A stretch of DNA of 34,201 nt from a bacterium (GTDB taxonomy: Bacteria > Verrucomicrobiota > Kiritimatiellia > CAIKKV01 > CAIYGI01): assembly GCA_025360745.1 (NCBI GenBank), contig JANYBP010000086.1, positions 1 through 34,201 on the forward strand, read 5' to 3'. Positions 8,111 to 16,126 of this stretch are shown here, piece after piece. The notes beneath the pieces are model-generated. The model was not told the origin of the DNA. It saw only the letters and a program-made list of their open reading frames with translations, and searched no databases. The stretch's first letter is position 1. Each line of letters begins with the position of its first letter. The translations under genes and the position numbers were made by a program.

Positions 8111-9024
8111 ACATCGCGCTGACATCGCTGCATAAACGCATCCTGAGCGGCCTCGCCTTCGGCGCGCTCGTCTGGGCGGGCGCCTTCGAACTGCCGTCGC
8201 TTTTCGGCTATGCGGTGCTGTTGCTCTTCGCGGTGGTCGGGCTGCACGAGTTTTACCGGTTGGCCGCCCGCATGGAGACGCCGGCTTTTCGCGTTTGGGG
8301 CATCGCCGGCGGCGCGCTGATGATGCTGGCGGGCATCGCGCGCGCCTACGAACCCGTGCTGCCGGCGACCTGGTGGCCGGTGACGGATGAATCGGGAATT
8401 TTGGTTATTTTTCTGCTGTTGCTTGCGCTCTGCGTACGCTCTTTTTACGAACACGAACACCGGCGCTCGGTCCAGGCTGTGGCCGTCACGCTGCTGGGCG
8501 TGCTGTACGTGCCGTTCCTGCTCGGCTTCCTGCTGCGGATGCTCTTTCGCTGGGATCCGCCCGCGCCCCTGGAACTGATGCCCGCCACCGGCTGCAGGCT
8601 GGGCCTGTTTCTGCTGCTGGTGGTGAAGTCGGGGGACATGGGCGCATTTTTCATCGGCCGCCGCTGGGGACGGCATCCGCTCTGTCCGCATCTTTCCCCC
8701 AAAAAAACCTGGGAAGGATTTGCGGGTGGATTGCTCGCCAGCATCGCGGCGGCGCTGGCCGTCATGGCGCTCCTGCCGGCGGCGCCCGGCGGCGCCTGGT
8801 TCGGCATTCTCGTGGTGCACTGGCACGACGCGGTGATCCTCGGCCTGCTGCTCTCCTGTGTCGGGGTGCTCGGCGACCTGGTCGAATCGCAACTTAAACG
8901 GGCGGCGGACGCCAAGGATTCCGGGACGCTGATTCCCGGCATGGGCGGGCTGCTGGATGTGCTGGACAGCCTGCTCTTCGCCGCCCCGGCGCTTTACTTC
9001 TATGTCATCTGGTTCATCGAATAA
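8107..9024 (+). CDS. cdsA: Phosphatidate cytidylyltransferase
   Basis: 305 residues, multi-spanning membrane protein (about seven or eight hydrophobic segments). It makes CDP-diacylglycerol from CTP and phosphatidic acid, the branch point for all membrane phospholipids. The CDS signature at the C-terminus is clear (LGDLVESQLKRAADAKDSG then LIPGMGGLLDVLDSLLF), with SPKKTWEGFAGG earlier. ATG 8107 overlaps the uppS stop by 4 bp and is preferred over in-frame starts inside uppS. Its last 23 bp overlap dxr. Confidence 0.97.
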   Translation: MNIALTSLHKRILSGLAFGALVWAGAFELPSLFGYAVLLLFAVVGLHEFYRLAARMETPAFRVWGIAGGALMMLAGIARAYEPVLPATWWPVTDESGILVIFLLLLALCVRSFYEHEHRRSVQAVAVTLLGVLYVPFLLGFLLRMLFRWDPPAPLELMPATGCRLGLFLLLVVKSGDMGAFFIGRRWGRHPLCPHLSPKKTWEGFAGGLLASIAAALAVMALLPAAPGGAWFGILVVHWHDAVILGLLLSCVGVLGDLVESQLKRAADAKDSGTLIPGMGGLLDVLDSLLFAAPALYFYVIWFIE

Positions 9025-10192
9025 GCCCAAACGCCTGCTCCTGCTCGGCAGCACGGGTTCGATCGGCGAAAACGCCCTGCGCGTGATTGCGGCGCTTCCC
9101 GGCCGTTTTCAAATTGTCGGTCTGGCCGCGAACAGGCATGGCGAACGGGCGCTCGAACAGGCGCGCGCGTTCGGCGTCTCAAGCGTGGCGCTGGCCGATC
9201 CCGCCGCCGCCACCGCCGCGCGCCAGGCGGCGCCCGCGGGCGTGCGGGTGCTGGAAGGCGAAGCGGGCGTGGTCGAACTGGTGCGGACCTCGGGCGCCGA
9301 TCTGGTGCTCTGCGCCATGGTCGGCATGGCCGGCCTGCGTCCCGTGCTGGCGGCGGTCGAGGCGGGCATGGACGTGGCGCTGGCCACCAAGGAGGTGCTG
9401 GTCGCCGCCGGCGCGCTGGTCTGCGCCACCGCCGCGCGCACGGGCGCGCGGCTGCTGCCGGTGGACAGCGAGCATAGCGCCCTTTTTCAATGTCTACAGG
9501 GCGCGCGACCCGCGTCGGTGCGGCGGCTGCTGCTCACGGCCTCGGGCGGGCCTTTTGCGCGGCGCCCGGAGCTGGATCTGGATCACGTCAGCGTCAAAGA
9601 CGCGTTGCGCCATCCGCGCTGGAACATGGGCCGCAAGGTGACGGTGGACTCCGCCACCCTGATGAACAAGGGGTTGGAAATCATGGAGGCCCGCTGGCTT
9701 TTCGATGTGCCGCTCGAACGCATCGAGGTGGTGATCCATCCCGAGAGCCTGGTGCATTCGCTGGTGGAGTTTGTGGATGGCGGCGTGCTCGCGCAGCTTG
9801 GCCCGCCGGACATGCGTTTCGCGATCCAGTACGCGCTGACCTGGCCCGAGCGGGTGGATGGCGGGCTGCCGCAACTGGATTTGATCGCCGCCGGCGCGCT
9901 GCATTTTCACGCGCCGGAAAGCGAGCGCTTCCCCTGCCTGCGGCTGGCCCGCGAGGCCGCCGCCGGCGGCGGCGCGCAACCGGCGGTTTTGAACGCCGCC
10001 AACGAGGTGGCGGTGGATTGGTTTCTGGAGGGACGCATGCCCTTTGGCGGCATCTGGCGCACGGTCTCGGCGGTGCTGGCGCGCACGCCGCCGTCCGCCG
10101 CGGCGACGCCGACGCTGGACGAACTGTTCGAGACCGACGCCTGGGCGCGCCGCGAAGCCCGCGGTTTCGCCGCCGCCGGCGCGGGGTTTTAA
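9002..10192 (+). CDS. dxr: 1-deoxy-D-xylulose 5-phosphate reductoisomerase
   Basis: 396 residues, second enzyme of the MEP pathway, turning DXP into 2-C-methylerythritol 4-phosphate with NADPH. NADPH loop LLGSTGSIGENAL; ATKEVLVAAG; metal/substrate residues in PVDSEHSALFQCL; SGGPF; HPRWNMGRKVTVDSATLMNKGLEIMEA; IHPESLVHSLVEF. The ATG at 9002 lies inside the end of cdsA and is the only reasonable start before the Rossmann motif; no SD is visible, so translation probably depends on read-through from cdsA. With uppS it links isoprenoid precursor supply to lipid-carrier synthesis. Confidence 0.96.
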   Translation: MSSGSSNKPKRLLLLGSTGSIGENALRVIAALPGRFQIVGLAANRHGERALEQARAFGVSSVALADPAAATAARQAAPAGVRVLEGEAGVVELVRTSGADLVLCAMVGMAGLRPVLAAVEAGMDVALATKEVLVAAGALVCATAARTGARLLPVDSEHSALFQCLQGARPASVRRLLLTASGGPFARRPELDLDHVSVKDALRHPRWNMGRKVTVDSATLMNKGLEIMEARWLFDVPLERIEVVIHPESLVHSLVEFVDGGVLAQLGPPDMRFAIQYALTWPERVDGGLPQLDLIAAGALHFHAPESERFPCLRLAREAAAGGGAQPAVLNAANEVAVDWFLEGRMPFGGIWRTVSAVLARTPPSAAATPTLDELFETDAWARREARGFAAAGAGF

Positions 10193-10234
10193 GCGACAGG
10201 CGGTGTTGCGGATTCACTTCAATCGGGAGAAAAC

Positions 10235-11323
10235 ATGAAATACAAGTCAGTACCGGGAAATCAGTTTGCCAGCGACAACCAGGCCGGAATTTGTCCGGAG
10301 GCCTGGGAGGCGATGGCCCAGGCCAACAACGGTTATGCGAGTTCTTACGGCGACGATGCCTGGACCGGCAAGGCTTGCGAGAGCATCCGCGATTTGTTCG
10401 AAACCGACTGCGACGTGTTCTTCGTATTCAACGGCACGGCCGCCAACTCCATGGCCCTCGCTTCGCTTTGCCAGTCCTACCATGGCATCGTTTGCCATCA
10501 GTCCGCCCACGTGGAAACCGACGAATGCGGCGCGGTCGAGTTCTTCTCGAACGGCACGAAAATCCTCCTGGTGGGCGGCGAGAACGGCAAAATCGATCTC
10601 TCCGCCGTGCAACACGCCGTGGAGCGGCGGCAGGATATTCATTATCCGAAACCGAAGGCGCTCAGCCTGACCCAGTCGACCGAACTGGGAACGGTTTACT
10701 CGGTGGCGGAACTACAGCGGATTCGCGAGCTGGCCGCGCGGTTTTCGCTGAAAGTACACATGGACGGCGCCCGCTTCGCCAACGCCGTCGCCTCCCTTGG
10801 CGTGACACCGAAGGAGATCACCTGGCAGGCCGGGGTCGATGTGCTTTGCTTCGGCGGCACAAAGAACGGTTTTTCCGTCGGCGAGGCCGTCGTGTTTTTC
10901 AATCGCGAACTGGCTTATGAATTCGACTACCGCTGCAAGCAGGCGGGCCAACTGGCCTCGAAGATGCGCTTTCTTTCCGCGCCCTGGATCGGCGCCCTGC
11001 AAAGCGGCGCCTGGTTGAAAAACGCCGCGCATGCCAACAAATTCGCGAAACTGATCGAACAACAGGCGGCCGGCGTGCCGGGGGTGAAGGTCAAGTACCC
11101 ATGTCAGGCCAACGAGGTCTTTTTGCAGATGCCGGCCGCGACACTCAACGCCCTGCGCAGACGCGGCTGGCATTTCTATACCTTCATCGGAACCGACAGC
11201 GCGCGCTTTGTCTGCTCCTGGGCGACCAGGGAAGAGGACGTCAAGGCGCTGATCGGCGACATCCGGGAATTATCCGAAAATCCTGAAAAACCACACGTCG
11301 TGAATAAGAAACCGAAACGTTGA
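10235..11323 (+). CDS. ltaE: Low-specificity L-threonine aldolase (PLP, fold type I)
   Basis: 362 residues of the beta-eliminating lyase/threonine aldolase family, which splits L-threonine (or allo-threonine) into glycine and acetaldehyde. The PLP lysine is Lys210 in FGGTKNG; the cofactor Asp is in HMDGARFANA (Asp177), and His92 in HQSAHVETDE is the ring-stacking histidine. FASDNQAG near the N-terminus is also typical. GGGAG 6-10 bp before the ATG is a good SD. The short C-terminal tail is basic. The M20 amidohydrolase follows after 12 bp, so the two are probably one operon of amino-acid salvage. Confidence 0.9.
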   Translation: MKYKSVPGNQFASDNQAGICPEAWEAMAQANNGYASSYGDDAWTGKACESIRDLFETDCDVFFVFNGTAANSMALASLCQSYHGIVCHQSAHVETDECGAVEFFSNGTKILLVGGENGKIDLSAVQHAVERRQDIHYPKPKALSLTQSTELGTVYSVAELQRIRELAARFSLKVHMDGARFANAVASLGVTPKEITWQAGVDVLCFGGTKNGFSVGEAVVFFNRELAYEFDYRCKQAGQLASKMRFLSAPWIGALQSGAWLKNAAHANKFAKLIEQQAAGVPGVKVKYPCQANEVFLQMPAATLNALRRRGWHFYTFIGTDSARFVCSWATREEDVKALIGDIRELSENPEKPHVVNKKPKR

Positions 11324-11335
11324 TGGAGGGAATTT

Positions 11336-12535
11336 ATGCGTGACCTGACGCCCCTGATAGCCGAGGCCCTGCCGTCGTTGGTGACCTTGCGCCACGAACT
11401 GCACCAACATCCCGAAATCGGCTTCCATGAACACGGCACCGCCGCGCGCGTGGCCGATCGTCTGGCCAAACTGCCCGGCATGACCCTGCGCACCGGCGTG
11501 GCCGGGACGGGCGTGATCGCCACCCTCGACGCGGACAAACCCGGTCCCTGCGTGGCGCTGCGGGCCGACATGGACGCCCTGCCGATGACCGAGGAGACGG
11601 GATTGCCCCATGCCTCGCGCGTGCCGGGCTGCGCCCACGCCTGCGGTCATGACGGAAACGTGACCTGCCTCGTCGGCGCCGCCGTCGTGCTCGCCGCCAT
11701 CCGCGAAGAACTCCGCGGCCCGGTGCGCTTCATTTTCCAGCCGGCCGAGGAAGGCGGCGGCGGCGGACGCCTGCTGTGCGAGGCCGGCGCGCTGGAGACC
11801 CCGCCGGTTGCCGCCATTTTTGCCCTGCATGCCTGGCCGGGCTTGCCGATCGGCGCCATCGGCGTGCGCGCCGGTCCGGCCATGGCTTCCACGGACTCCA
11901 TTGACATCGTGATTCACGGCTCAGGAACGCACGCCGCGGCGCCGCATCGCGGCACCGACCCCATTCTCGCCGCCGCGCATGTCATTGTCGCGCTCCAGAG
12001 CATCGTCAGCCGCAACCTCGACCCCACGCAGCCGTCCGTCATCACCATCGCCCGCATCGAGTCCGGCACGACCTATAACGTGATCCCCGACCGCGCCACG
12101 CTCTGCGGCACGCTGCGCACCCTCTCGGCCGCCGGACGCGCGCAGGCCCGCGAGGCCATTCGCCGCGTGGCGGAGCGCACCGCCGAAGCCTACGGCGCGC
12201 GCGCCGAGGTGCGCCTGACCCCCGGCTATCCCGTGCTGACAAACGAAGCCGCGGCCACGGCGCACATCGAGCGCGTCGGCCGCGACGCGCTGGGCGCGGA
12301 TTGCGTGCGGGATGTCTCCGTCAGTTTGGGCGGCGAGGACTTCGCCTATTACCTGCAGCATGTGCCGGGCGCGATCTGGCGGCTCGGCGTGAGCGCCTCC
12401 GACAGCTCCCCCCTGGTGCCGCTCCACAGTCCGCGCTTCGATTTCCCCGACGCGGCCATCCCGGTCGGCGTGCGCATACACTGCGAAACCGTCCGGCGAT
12501 TCGACGAAAGCGTTTGTGCCGGTTCTTCCAAGTGA
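11336..12535 (+). CDS. M20 family metallo-amidohydrolase (N-acyl-amino-acid/hippurate hydrolase type)
   Basis: 399 residues, amidohydrolase branch of peptidase family M20. Di-metal residues are visible: Asp78 in RADMDALPM, HACGHDG (Cys103, His105), QPAEEG (Glu138/139), His in FALHAWP and the C-terminal GGEDFAYYL. Members remove acyl groups from N-acyl amino acids, hippurate or indole-acetyl conjugates; the substrate cannot be told from sequence. No signal peptide. GGAGG precedes the ATG. Likely co-transcribed with the threonine aldolase. Confidence 0.9.
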   Translation: MRDLTPLIAEALPSLVTLRHELHQHPEIGFHEHGTAARVADRLAKLPGMTLRTGVAGTGVIATLDADKPGPCVALRADMDALPMTEETGLPHASRVPGCAHACGHDGNVTCLVGAAVVLAAIREELRGPVRFIFQPAEEGGGGGRLLCEAGALETPPVAAIFALHAWPGLPIGAIGVRAGPAMASTDSIDIVIHGSGTHAAAPHRGTDPILAAAHVIVALQSIVSRNLDPTQPSVITIARIESGTTYNVIPDRATLCGTLRTLSAAGRAQAREAIRRVAERTAEAYGARAEVRLTPGYPVLTNEAAATAHIERVGRDALGADCVRDVSVSLGGEDFAYYLQHVPGAIWRLGVSASDSSPLVPLHSPRFDFPDAAIPVGVRIHCETVRRFDESVCAGSSK

Positions 12536-12585
12536 GCGCCGGAATACAGGGACAATCCTTGCAAACGAAGCGATAAAGAAATTTG

Positions 12586-12626
12586 TTGCCGGCCGGCAGC
12601 GCCACTGGCATAATCTTACCAGTAAG
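12586..12626 (+). promoter_or_regulatory. Promoter with palindromic operator for the abrB-PIN pair
   Basis: TTGCCG (12586-12591), 17-bp spacer, CATAAT (12609-12614) with an extended TG at 12606. Immediately after the -10 is CTTAC-CA-GTAAG (12615-12626), and GCCGGCCGGC (12588-12597) covers the -35. Such palindromes over a promoter are expected for autorepression by the AbrB-type antitoxin. The transcript start would be near 12621, 26 nt before the ATG, with AAAGGAGAG as SD. Confidence 0.6.
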
Positions 12627-12646
12627 ACGCAACAAAGGAGAGAATT

Positions 12647-12910
12647 ATGGAAGCTTTGGCGACGACACGCATGTCATCGAAAGGTCAGGTTGTAATTCCG
12701 GAAGATATCCGTGGGAAACTAAACCTGGCGGCGGGTGTCCGGTTTGTTGTGGTTGGAGAAGGCGATGTCGTGATCTTAAAGACCATCACCCCTCCATCCA
12801 TGGACGGATTCGACAATCTCATCCGTAGCGCCCGGCAACAGGCGCGGATAAGCGGCCTGAAGCGGTCCGACATTACGAAGGCTGTCTCAAAGGTTAGAAG
12901 CCGAAAATGA
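12647..12910 (+). CDS. SpoVT/AbrB-domain antitoxin
   Basis: 87 residues. An AbrB swapped-hairpin domain occupies residues 5-47 (RMSSKGQVVIPEDIRGKLNL then VVGEGDVVILK), followed by a helical, basic tail that would bind and block the toxin. A strong SD (AAAGGAGAG) is present and the stop overlaps the toxin gene (ATGA), the normal layout of type II toxin-antitoxin operons in which the antitoxin is translated first. It probably represses its own promoter as a dimer or with the toxin. Confidence 0.88.
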   Translation: MEALATTRMSSKGQVVIPEDIRGKLNLAAGVRFVVVGEGDVVILKTITPPSMDGFDNLIRSARQQARISGLKRSDITKAVSKVRSRK

Positions 12911-13332
12911 AAGTCATTCTGGACACCAACGTCTTTGTGTCCGGCGTATTCTTTTCTGGTCCGCCTTTCGAGATTCTGAACGCTTGGAGGCACGGAAGAT
13001 TAACGTTGATCCTGTCGCCCGAGATTCTAGCCGAGTATGAACGTGTCGGTCAGGAACTCGCCAATACATTCCCAGCGGTTGACATTTCGCCAATTTTCGA
13101 GCTTCTCGCGTTCAAAGGAGAAGTCGTCAACGCGCCAGCGCTGATAGAACAAATATGCAGCGATCCGGACGACGACAAGTTTCTCGCCTGCGCGTTGGTC
13201 AGCAATACAAAGACCATCGCCAGCGGGGACAAGGCGTTACGCAAGACATCAGGCTACGCCGGCATTGAAGTCCTGACACCTCGTGAGTTTGTCGACAAAC
13301 ATTTGAAAAAAGATGAAAAGCGTACGTCTTGA
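12907..13332 (+). CDS. PIN-domain toxin (putative RNase, COG1569-like)
   Basis: 141 residues. A PIN fold with acidic residues at the expected places: Asp6 in ILDTNVFVSG, a Glu in SPEILAEYERV (about 43-53), and DPDDDKFLACAL (about 97-108), with GDKAL later. These coordinate Mg2+/Mn2+ in VapC-like endoribonucleases. It resembles the 'putative toxin-antitoxin system toxin component, PIN family' group more than classical VapC. Overlaps the antitoxin by 4 bp; its end overlaps the next gene by 20 bp. Target RNA unknown. Confidence 0.87.
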   Translation: MKVILDTNVFVSGVFFSGPPFEILNAWRHGRLTLILSPEILAEYERVGQELANTFPAVDISPIFELLAFKGEVVNAPALIEQICSDPDDDKFLACALVSNTKTIASGDKALRKTSGYAGIEVLTPREFVDKHLKKDEKRTS

Positions 13333-14269
13333 CAAAGCTTCGCAAGGGAAAGGTCAGGAATATCTGGCGGCGCGGCTGCGGCGGGACGTGACGGCCCTGG
13401 CCTCGGAAATCGGGGAACGGAATGTCTGGTTGCCGGAACAACTGGCCGCCGCTGCCCGCTACGAGGAGGAGACCCTCGTGGCGCTGGGGTACCCGGTCCG
13501 GCGCCAGGGGTTCCTGGCCGAGGGCCGCGAGGTTTTCAATATCGTTGCCGAACTGCCTGGGCGGGAGCGGCCCGACGAAATTGTGATCGTCGGCGCGCAC
13601 TATGACACGCGCTGCGGCATGCGCCGGATGCGTTCGACACGGCGCGTACCGGGCCTGCCTGGCACGCCCGGCGCCAACGATAACGCCAGCGGCATTGCCG
13701 GTGTCAATGCGCTTGCGAGACATTTCGCAACGTCCAGTCCCGCCCGCACACTCCGTTTTGTGGCATTCGTCAACGAGGAACATCCCTTCTTTCAGACGCC
13801 GCTGATGGGCAGTTGGGTCTACGCGCGCGAATGCCGTAAACGAAACGAGCGGATTGCCGGCATGATCTCGCTGGACACGATCGGCTGCTTTTCCGACGAC
13901 CCGCACAGTCAGCATTATCCGTTTCCCTATAATCTCTTCATGCCCGGAACCGCCAATTTTATCGGGTTTGTCAGCAACCGGCGCTCGCGCGCCTGGCGCG
14001 AAAGCCTCGCGGCGGAGTTCCGGCGGGCCACCGATTTTCCGTTGCAGACCGCCGGAGTGCCGGCATTGGTCAAGCGAATCGGCTGGTCAGACGACTGGGC
14101 CTTCTGGCAGGAGGGTTATCCGGCGCTGACGGTCACCGACACCGCCTACCTGCGATCCAGGCGCTATCATGCCCTCGATGACACTCCCGAAAAGCTGGAC
14201 TACGTAAAAATGGCGATCGTCCTGGAGGCGCTTATACACGCCGTGTCGGCCATTGCGGAAGATGTTTGA
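13313..14269 (+). CDS. M28 family zinc aminopeptidase-like protein
   Basis: 318 residues. The M28 di-zinc site is recognisable: HYDTR (His96, Asp98), GANDNASG (Asp123), VNEEHP (Glu155/156), SLDTIG (Asp188) and a C-terminal His in RRYHALDDTPEKLDY. Usually these enzymes remove N-terminal amino acids from peptides. No signal peptide is seen with this start, unlike most secreted M28 enzymes, so it may be cytoplasmic or the N-terminus may have been lost. The start ATG lies 20 bp inside the PIN gene, the only in-frame ATG before the conserved core, and no clear SD is visible. It may be transcribed from the toxin-antitoxin promoter. Confidence 0.85.
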   Translation: MKSVRLDKASQGKGQEYLAARLRRDVTALASEIGERNVWLPEQLAAAARYEEETLVALGYPVRRQGFLAEGREVFNIVAELPGRERPDEIVIVGAHYDTRCGMRRMRSTRRVPGLPGTPGANDNASGIAGVNALARHFATSSPARTLRFVAFVNEEHPFFQTPLMGSWVYARECRKRNERIAGMISLDTIGCFSDDPHSQHYPFPYNLFMPGTANFIGFVSNRRSRAWRESLAAEFRRATDFPLQTAGVPALVKRIGWSDDWAFWQEGYPALTVTDTAYLRSRRYHALDDTPEKLDYVKMAIVLEALIHAVSAIAEDV

Positions 14270-14430
14270 CCGCTTTCGATGACCTTCACGCCACGGAACC
14301 CAAGGGCGTCAGAAAAACAGGAAATTCCCGGCCTGTTTCACATGCTTGCGAGTGCGGACGTGCGGATGCGTTGCGATGAATTTCGCCCATATTGAAAACA
14401 ATCGTCCGAAGCAGATGACAATACACATAA
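14270..14430. other. Intergenic, no gene recognised
   Basis: AT content rises here relative to the left side. At 14415 a frame reads MTIHIIDTSVA before stopping, which resembles the first strand of a PIN domain and may be the head of the broken vapC gene that follows. Nothing else is supported. Confidence 0.35.
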
Positions 14431-14651
14431 TTGACACCAGCGTCGCTAACGCGCATCATTAAGCCGTCAGTTTCTGTGTTCCATCGAAAAGCCGGCGGGA
14501 AACGCAACCGCCTCATGGCCGACTTCATCATCGGCGCGTACACACTGCGCCAGGCGGACCGGCTGCTCACGCGCGACCGCGGTATTATCGTTCGCACTTC
14601 GTGGGGCTGGAACTCGTTGAGTTGACAGACCATGCGGGACGGCCCTTGTAA
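14431..14651 (+). pseudogene. VapC-type PIN toxin remnant, frameshifted
   Basis: The frame contains KRNRLMADFIIGAYTLRQ then ADRLLTRDRG, the well-known C-terminal half of VapC toxins. Just after GACCGCGG (about 14574-14582) one base is missing: continuing in the next frame gives YYRSHFVGLELVEL and ends at TAA 14649-14651, which is what intact VapC proteins have at this point. The N-terminal half of the domain is absent. The gene is therefore dead. No antitoxin partner is visible. Confidence 0.7.
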
Positions 14652-14699
14652 AGGTCGTCGTTTCATGCGCATTCATCGGAAGGCGGGTTCCGGGGCGCC

Positions 14700-14810
14700 G
14701 TTACCAGCTCTCCCCTTGCCCTTGGCTTCCCTTCACCATTACCTGGTTGGGACGGGCCTTGTCTGCTTCCGCAGACTCACCCGCTAGCAGCCGGGCCTTG
14801 CCCGGCACAC
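14700..14810 (-). mobile_element. Possible 5' end of a group II intron (truncated)
   Basis: On the minus strand the sequence starts GTGTGCCGGG at 14810, matching the GUGYG 5' end of group II introns. It continues with GGCTGCTAGCGGGTGA, AGTCTG and GGGAAGCCAAGGGCAA-like segments that look like domain I of bacterial introns. It stops being recognisable near 14700, where older vapC debris begins. Assignment is from memory of intron 5' regions; no structure was computed. Confidence 0.4.
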
Positions 14811-14821
14811 AACGGTCACCT

Positions 14822-15292
14822 TCACTTTCGGCGCGGTACGCGACGTAAAGTGCGAGATGGTGTTGGCCTTTTCCGTTTCTTCTTCTCATCAAATGGTGGA
14901 TAGAGCGAGATTTCGATGTCGAGTCCAAGGCTACCTGCCAGTTTGAGCAACTGGGCGGGAAAGTACTCGCACTGGACAATGACCTCTCGCTGTTCGATTC
15001 CGAAATCGAGTTCGCCGCCGTCGACCCCGGGCCAGGCCATGACTCTCCGAACCATCGCCTTCTTGGTCCGCAAGAAAGCAATGGCATCCCTCTTCTGCAC
15101 CTGAAATCGGTTGAAGTCGGCGCCGCTAACGAGGAAACCGGCTCCCGATTCTTTATGTTTCCTCCCTTTGGGCTGACTTTTGGGGAATACAGGTTCACCC
15201 CTTCGGTACACCTGAGTGGACTTGAGAGGGATATGAGACAGAAGGTCGTCAACATCCAATGTTTTGCCCGATATTCTAAACATGCATGACAT
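14822..15292 (-). CDS. Unknown protein (156 aa), possible DUF4279/immunity-like family
   Basis: Begins MSCMFRISGKTLDVDDLL at 15292, with GGAAGAG about 6 bp before the ATG. The frame is open further upstream but that part is group II intron sequence, so this is the true start. Other features are RRGEPVFPKSQPKG, FLVSGADFNRFQVQKRDAI, GVDGGELDFGI and LGLDIEISLYPPFD, followed by a basic tail. The opening (short FRISG strand, then a predicted helix) resembles DUF4279-type proteins, often found as immunity or orphan accessory genes; I am not sure of this. It lies between the 3' end of one intron (15311) and the 5' end of another (14810), almost filling the gap. Confidence 0.6.
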   Translation of the reverse strand: MSCMFRISGKTLDVDDLLSHIPLKSTQVYRRGEPVFPKSQPKGRKHKESGAGFLVSGADFNRFQVQKRDAIAFLRTKKAMVRRVMAWPGVDGGELDFGIEQREVIVQCEYFPAQLLKLAGSLGLDIEISLYPPFDEKKKRKRPTPSRTLRRVPRRK

Positions 15293-15310
15293 ATCTATCT
15301 CTTCCCCGGC

Positions 15311-15383
15311 ATCGCGGTAGGGACACCCGTTGCCGGGTGCCCCCCGCACAGATCCCGGCGTGCAGTTTTCCCGCACCGGGCTC
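15311..15383 (-). mobile_element. Group II intron 3' end, domains V and VI
   Basis: On the minus strand 15383-15351 reads GAGCCCGGTGCGGG, AAAA, then CTGCACGCCGGGATC: a 33-nt hairpin with the catalytic AGC near its base, as in domain V. It is followed by a second hairpin (CACCC-GGCAA-GGGTG type) and CCTACCGCGAT, which fits domain VI with its branch adenosine and an intron 3' end near 15311. One expected G-U pair in domain V is G-A here. It follows the reverse-transcriptase remnant directly. Confidence 0.65.
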
Positions 15384-15420
15384 TTCACTGTGTTCTTTCG
15401 CTACTTCCGCACGAGGCGGA

Positions 15421-15970
15421 TCAACAAAACGCAAACCGTCGTTTCACAACCGGTTCGACGATGCGTGGCTTCGGTATTTCATATCGCTCCAGCATCGCAT
15501 TGAACCGAGCCCATGAGTACCCACGCCGCTGGCTGCGGCGATTCAGCCACTTGAACAGAACCCGACACGCTTGCCAGTAGAACTCTTTCAGGCTTTCACT
15601 GTTGTAGTGTACACCGTAGTAGTTCCAGTGCCCAAGCAGCTTCTTGGCCAGCGTACGCATCATGGGCCGCAGGCCCGATGATCGCTCCGACTTGAGCCAA
15701 GTCGCCAAGTCCCGCAACGCCCGCCGTAGCCGTTCACGCATCGTGCGCCGTTTGACGTGCGGCTGGCGGTTCCGATCCAATCCCCATCTGAACCTGCTTC
15801 TGGAACCACATATCCAGCACGTAGTGCAGATAGATATTGGCCAGTACCGGAGAGATCACCCCTCCTTGCGGCGTTCCCATGGCCGGATGCGTCACCGTCT
15901 GCATGTCTTCCAGCACCCCCGCCACCGGCGTTACGCATGGCTTCCAGACCGGATTCCAGCGCCACCGTGG
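15421..15970 (-). pseudogene. Group II intron reverse transcriptase/maturase, degraded
   Basis: Two pieces in different frames. Upstream piece (about 15925-15770): [19 protein letters not shown] then [19 protein letters not shown], the RT region before the catalytic YADD. Downstream piece (about 15780-15421): [30 protein letters not shown] and FKWLNRRSQRRGYSW, the maturase/X-domain end. The stretch between them, including YADD, is deleted, and the N-terminal half is missing because the IS1634-type element starts at 15971. It cannot encode an active enzyme. Confidence 0.85.
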
Positions 15971-15992
15971 CTAGCCCGACTTTCTCAACTGG
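15971..15992 (+). repeat. Left terminal inverted repeat of the IS1634-type element
   Basis: 22 bases identical to the reverse complement of 17942-17963; similarity stops abruptly after the GG at 15991-15992. Confidence 0.85.
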
Positions 15993-16070
15993 CGGTACAT
16001 TCCAACGATTTTGCATGTGGTAACGCGCGAAGAGGGCAATGTTTCTGGGGGTGGCGAGGCGAAAGTGGCT

Positions 16071-16084
16071 TGTGGTGAAGACCT
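16071..16084 (+). repeat. 14-bp direct repeat inside the IS, left copy
   Basis: TGTGGTGAAGACCT occurs here, just before the transposase gene, and again at 17880-17893, just after its stop, in the same orientation. Role unknown. Confidence 0.8.
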
Positions 16085-16126
16085 ACCCAATTGCGCGGCA
16101 TGATTGGAATGCGCGATGATGCGCGC

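Noticed and set aside
9490-10920. Plus-strand open frame bridging dxr and the threonine aldolase gene
   Set aside because: Out-of-frame with two well-supported enzymes and extremely Arg/Gly-rich.
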